Assembly: GCA_002869145.1 (NCBI GenBank)
Contig: PKTM01000029.1
Span: 1-64,000 of the forward strand
DNA: 64,000 nucleotides
Source: Denitrovibrio sp.
GTDB taxonomy: Bacteria; Chrysiogenota; Deferribacteres; Deferribacterales; Geovibrionaceae
Direction of reading: 5' to 3'
Below, piece by piece: positions 63,453-64,000 of this stretch. The stretch's first letter is position 1, and each line of letters opens with the position of its first letter. The translations under genes were made by a program, and so were the position numbers. The notes below the pieces were generated by a model that saw nothing but the letters and a program-made list of their open reading frames with translations, had not been told where the DNA came from and searched no databases.

Positions 63453-64000
63453 TAAGCTGCCTTATGAAACTCCATAATAAATCTGGTGTACTTGCCGTAT
63501 TCACTTTCAACAGTCACCGAACCATTATGAACTTCTATGATCTTTTTAACAATCGCAAGGCCTAGGCCAGTGCCGTCCGGCTTCTTGCTGAAATATGGTA
63601 TAAATATTCTGTGCAAATCTTCCTGTGGAATACCTTTACCGGAGTCTTGGTATATTATCCTTAATTTATCGTCATTTTCAACAGCAGATATTAAGATATC
63701 CCCCGTTTCCTTCTTCATAGCATCTATTGAGTTGTTTACAAGGTTGATAAAAACTCGCTTCAGCTGTGCTCTGTCACCGTACATCTCAATATCGTTGCAG
63801 TCTATAGATATGTTCACATTAGGGTGTGAGACAGTATAGAAAGACGCAATCTCTTCTAAAAACGGACAAAATGGAAATACAAACTTTTTTAGCTCCGGCA
63901 GTCTTGCAAACATATTGAACTCGTTTACAAGTGTCTGTAATCCTTCAACTTCTTTTATAATTGTCTCCATGCTTCCAATCATGAACTCTTTTGATTCTTC
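63452..64000 (-). CDS. ntrY: NtrY-like sensor histidine kinase, C-terminal part (partial)
   Basis: The last 182 residues of a histidine kinase that continues past the window edge. EVEGLQTLVNEFNMFARLP is the NtrY-type helix after the DHp domain; the HATPase domain shows the N box FINLVNNSIDAM, G1 DSGKGIPQEDL, F box IFIPYFSKK and G2 GTGLGLAIVKKIIE. The phospho-His and the sensing domains are outside the window. It overlaps the regulator gene by 1 nt. Confidence 0.88.
   Translation of the reverse strand, partial: EESKEFMIGSMETIIKEVEGLQTLVNEFNMFARLPELKKFVFPFCPFLEEIASFYTVSHPNVNISIDCNDIEMYGDRAQLKRVFINLVNNSIDAMKKETGDILISAVENDDKLRIIYQDSGKGIPQEDLHRIFIPYFSKKPDGTGLGLAIVKKIIEVHNGSVTVESEYGKYTRFIMEFHKAA

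Noticed and set aside
1-64000. Mobile elements, prophage, CRISPR arrays, toxin-antitoxin or other defence systems
   Set aside because: I found no transposase, integrase, phage structural gene, regularly spaced repeat or known defence protein; the content is mainly core metabolism and signalling.
1-64000. tRNA or rRNA genes
   Set aside because: The intergenic gaps were read for cloverleaf and rRNA-like sequences and none was recognised; a covariance-model scan was not possible.

Overview
The window is a gene-dense (about 90 % coding), moderately AT-rich stretch of a Gram-negative, anaerobic or respiratory bacterium. Gene content points to the Deferribacterota (a Denitrovibrio/Geovibrio-like organism): Mla/MCE envelope transport, lipoproteins, futalosine-pathway menaquinone synthesis (mqnD), citramalate-based isoleucine synthesis (cimA), a Dcu C4-dicarboxylate system, chemotaxis proteins, sigma-54 signatures, and a LexA box of the GAAC-N4-GTTC type. 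The phylum is an inference from gene families; no rRNA or other phylogenetic marker was compared. Many starts are GTG or TTG, and many genes are packed with ATGA or TAATG overlaps.

Layout. 1-6.5 kb: the end of ahcY, a dihydrolipoamide-dehydrogenase-like protein without its active-site cysteines, plsC, folK, a cytidylate-kinase-like protein, then hisS-aspS. 6.5-14.5 kb: a LysM lipoprotein, a broken gamma-carbonic-anhydrase gene, an XRE-cupin regulator, panB-panC-panD, cheW, recG and a SWIM zinc-finger protein. 14.5-31.4 kb: an iron alcohol dehydrogenase, carB-pyrK-pyrD, the aspartate/isoleucine operon hom-(apgM-type kinase)-lysC-cimA, a candidate small RNA, a redox-motif protein, a metal/cofactor-binding lipo/periplasmic protein, and the divergent pyrR-pyrB-pyrC operon behind an intrinsic terminator in its leader. 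31.5-46 kb: a long plus-strand series: lipoprotein, short N-acetylglutamate synthase, pmbA, prfB, alr, mlaE-mlaF-mlaD, mqnD, ptsP, then a five-gene cluster (methyltransferase, two arsenosugar-type sugar genes, flavin disulfide reductase, TVP38 membrane protein). 46-56.7 kb: thyA-folA, a glycosyltransferase, dcuS-dcuR-dcuB, a small orphan protein, a candidate sigma-54 small RNA, a YqaA-type membrane protein, an SAH/MTA deaminase and purB. 56.7-64 kb: a sigma-54-promoted chemoreceptor with cheW, a palindromic repeat pair, the SOS cassette lexA-(DUF6504-like)-dinB, and an NtrY/NtrX-type two-component system running off the end.

Notable points. Four otherwise intact genes carry in-frame stop codons without any frameshift: hisS (TGA), recG (TGA), the chemoreceptor (TAA) and the yrdA-like gene (two TAA). 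All five can be explained by one type of change, G to T on the plus strand, and hisS is normally essential. Sequence error or DNA damage is therefore at least as likely as gene decay; wholesale recoding is unlikely because TGA ends many neighbouring genes and a complete RF2 gene is present. Other candidates for new biology are a small RNA with a C-rich anti-Shine-Dalgarno-like loop at 26.6-26.8 kb, a sigma-54-driven short RNA at 53.2 kb, an MCE protein fused to a beta-rich C-terminal domain, and a disulfide reductase homologue that lacks its disulfide. No CRISPR array, insertion sequence, prophage, tRNA or rRNA was seen.
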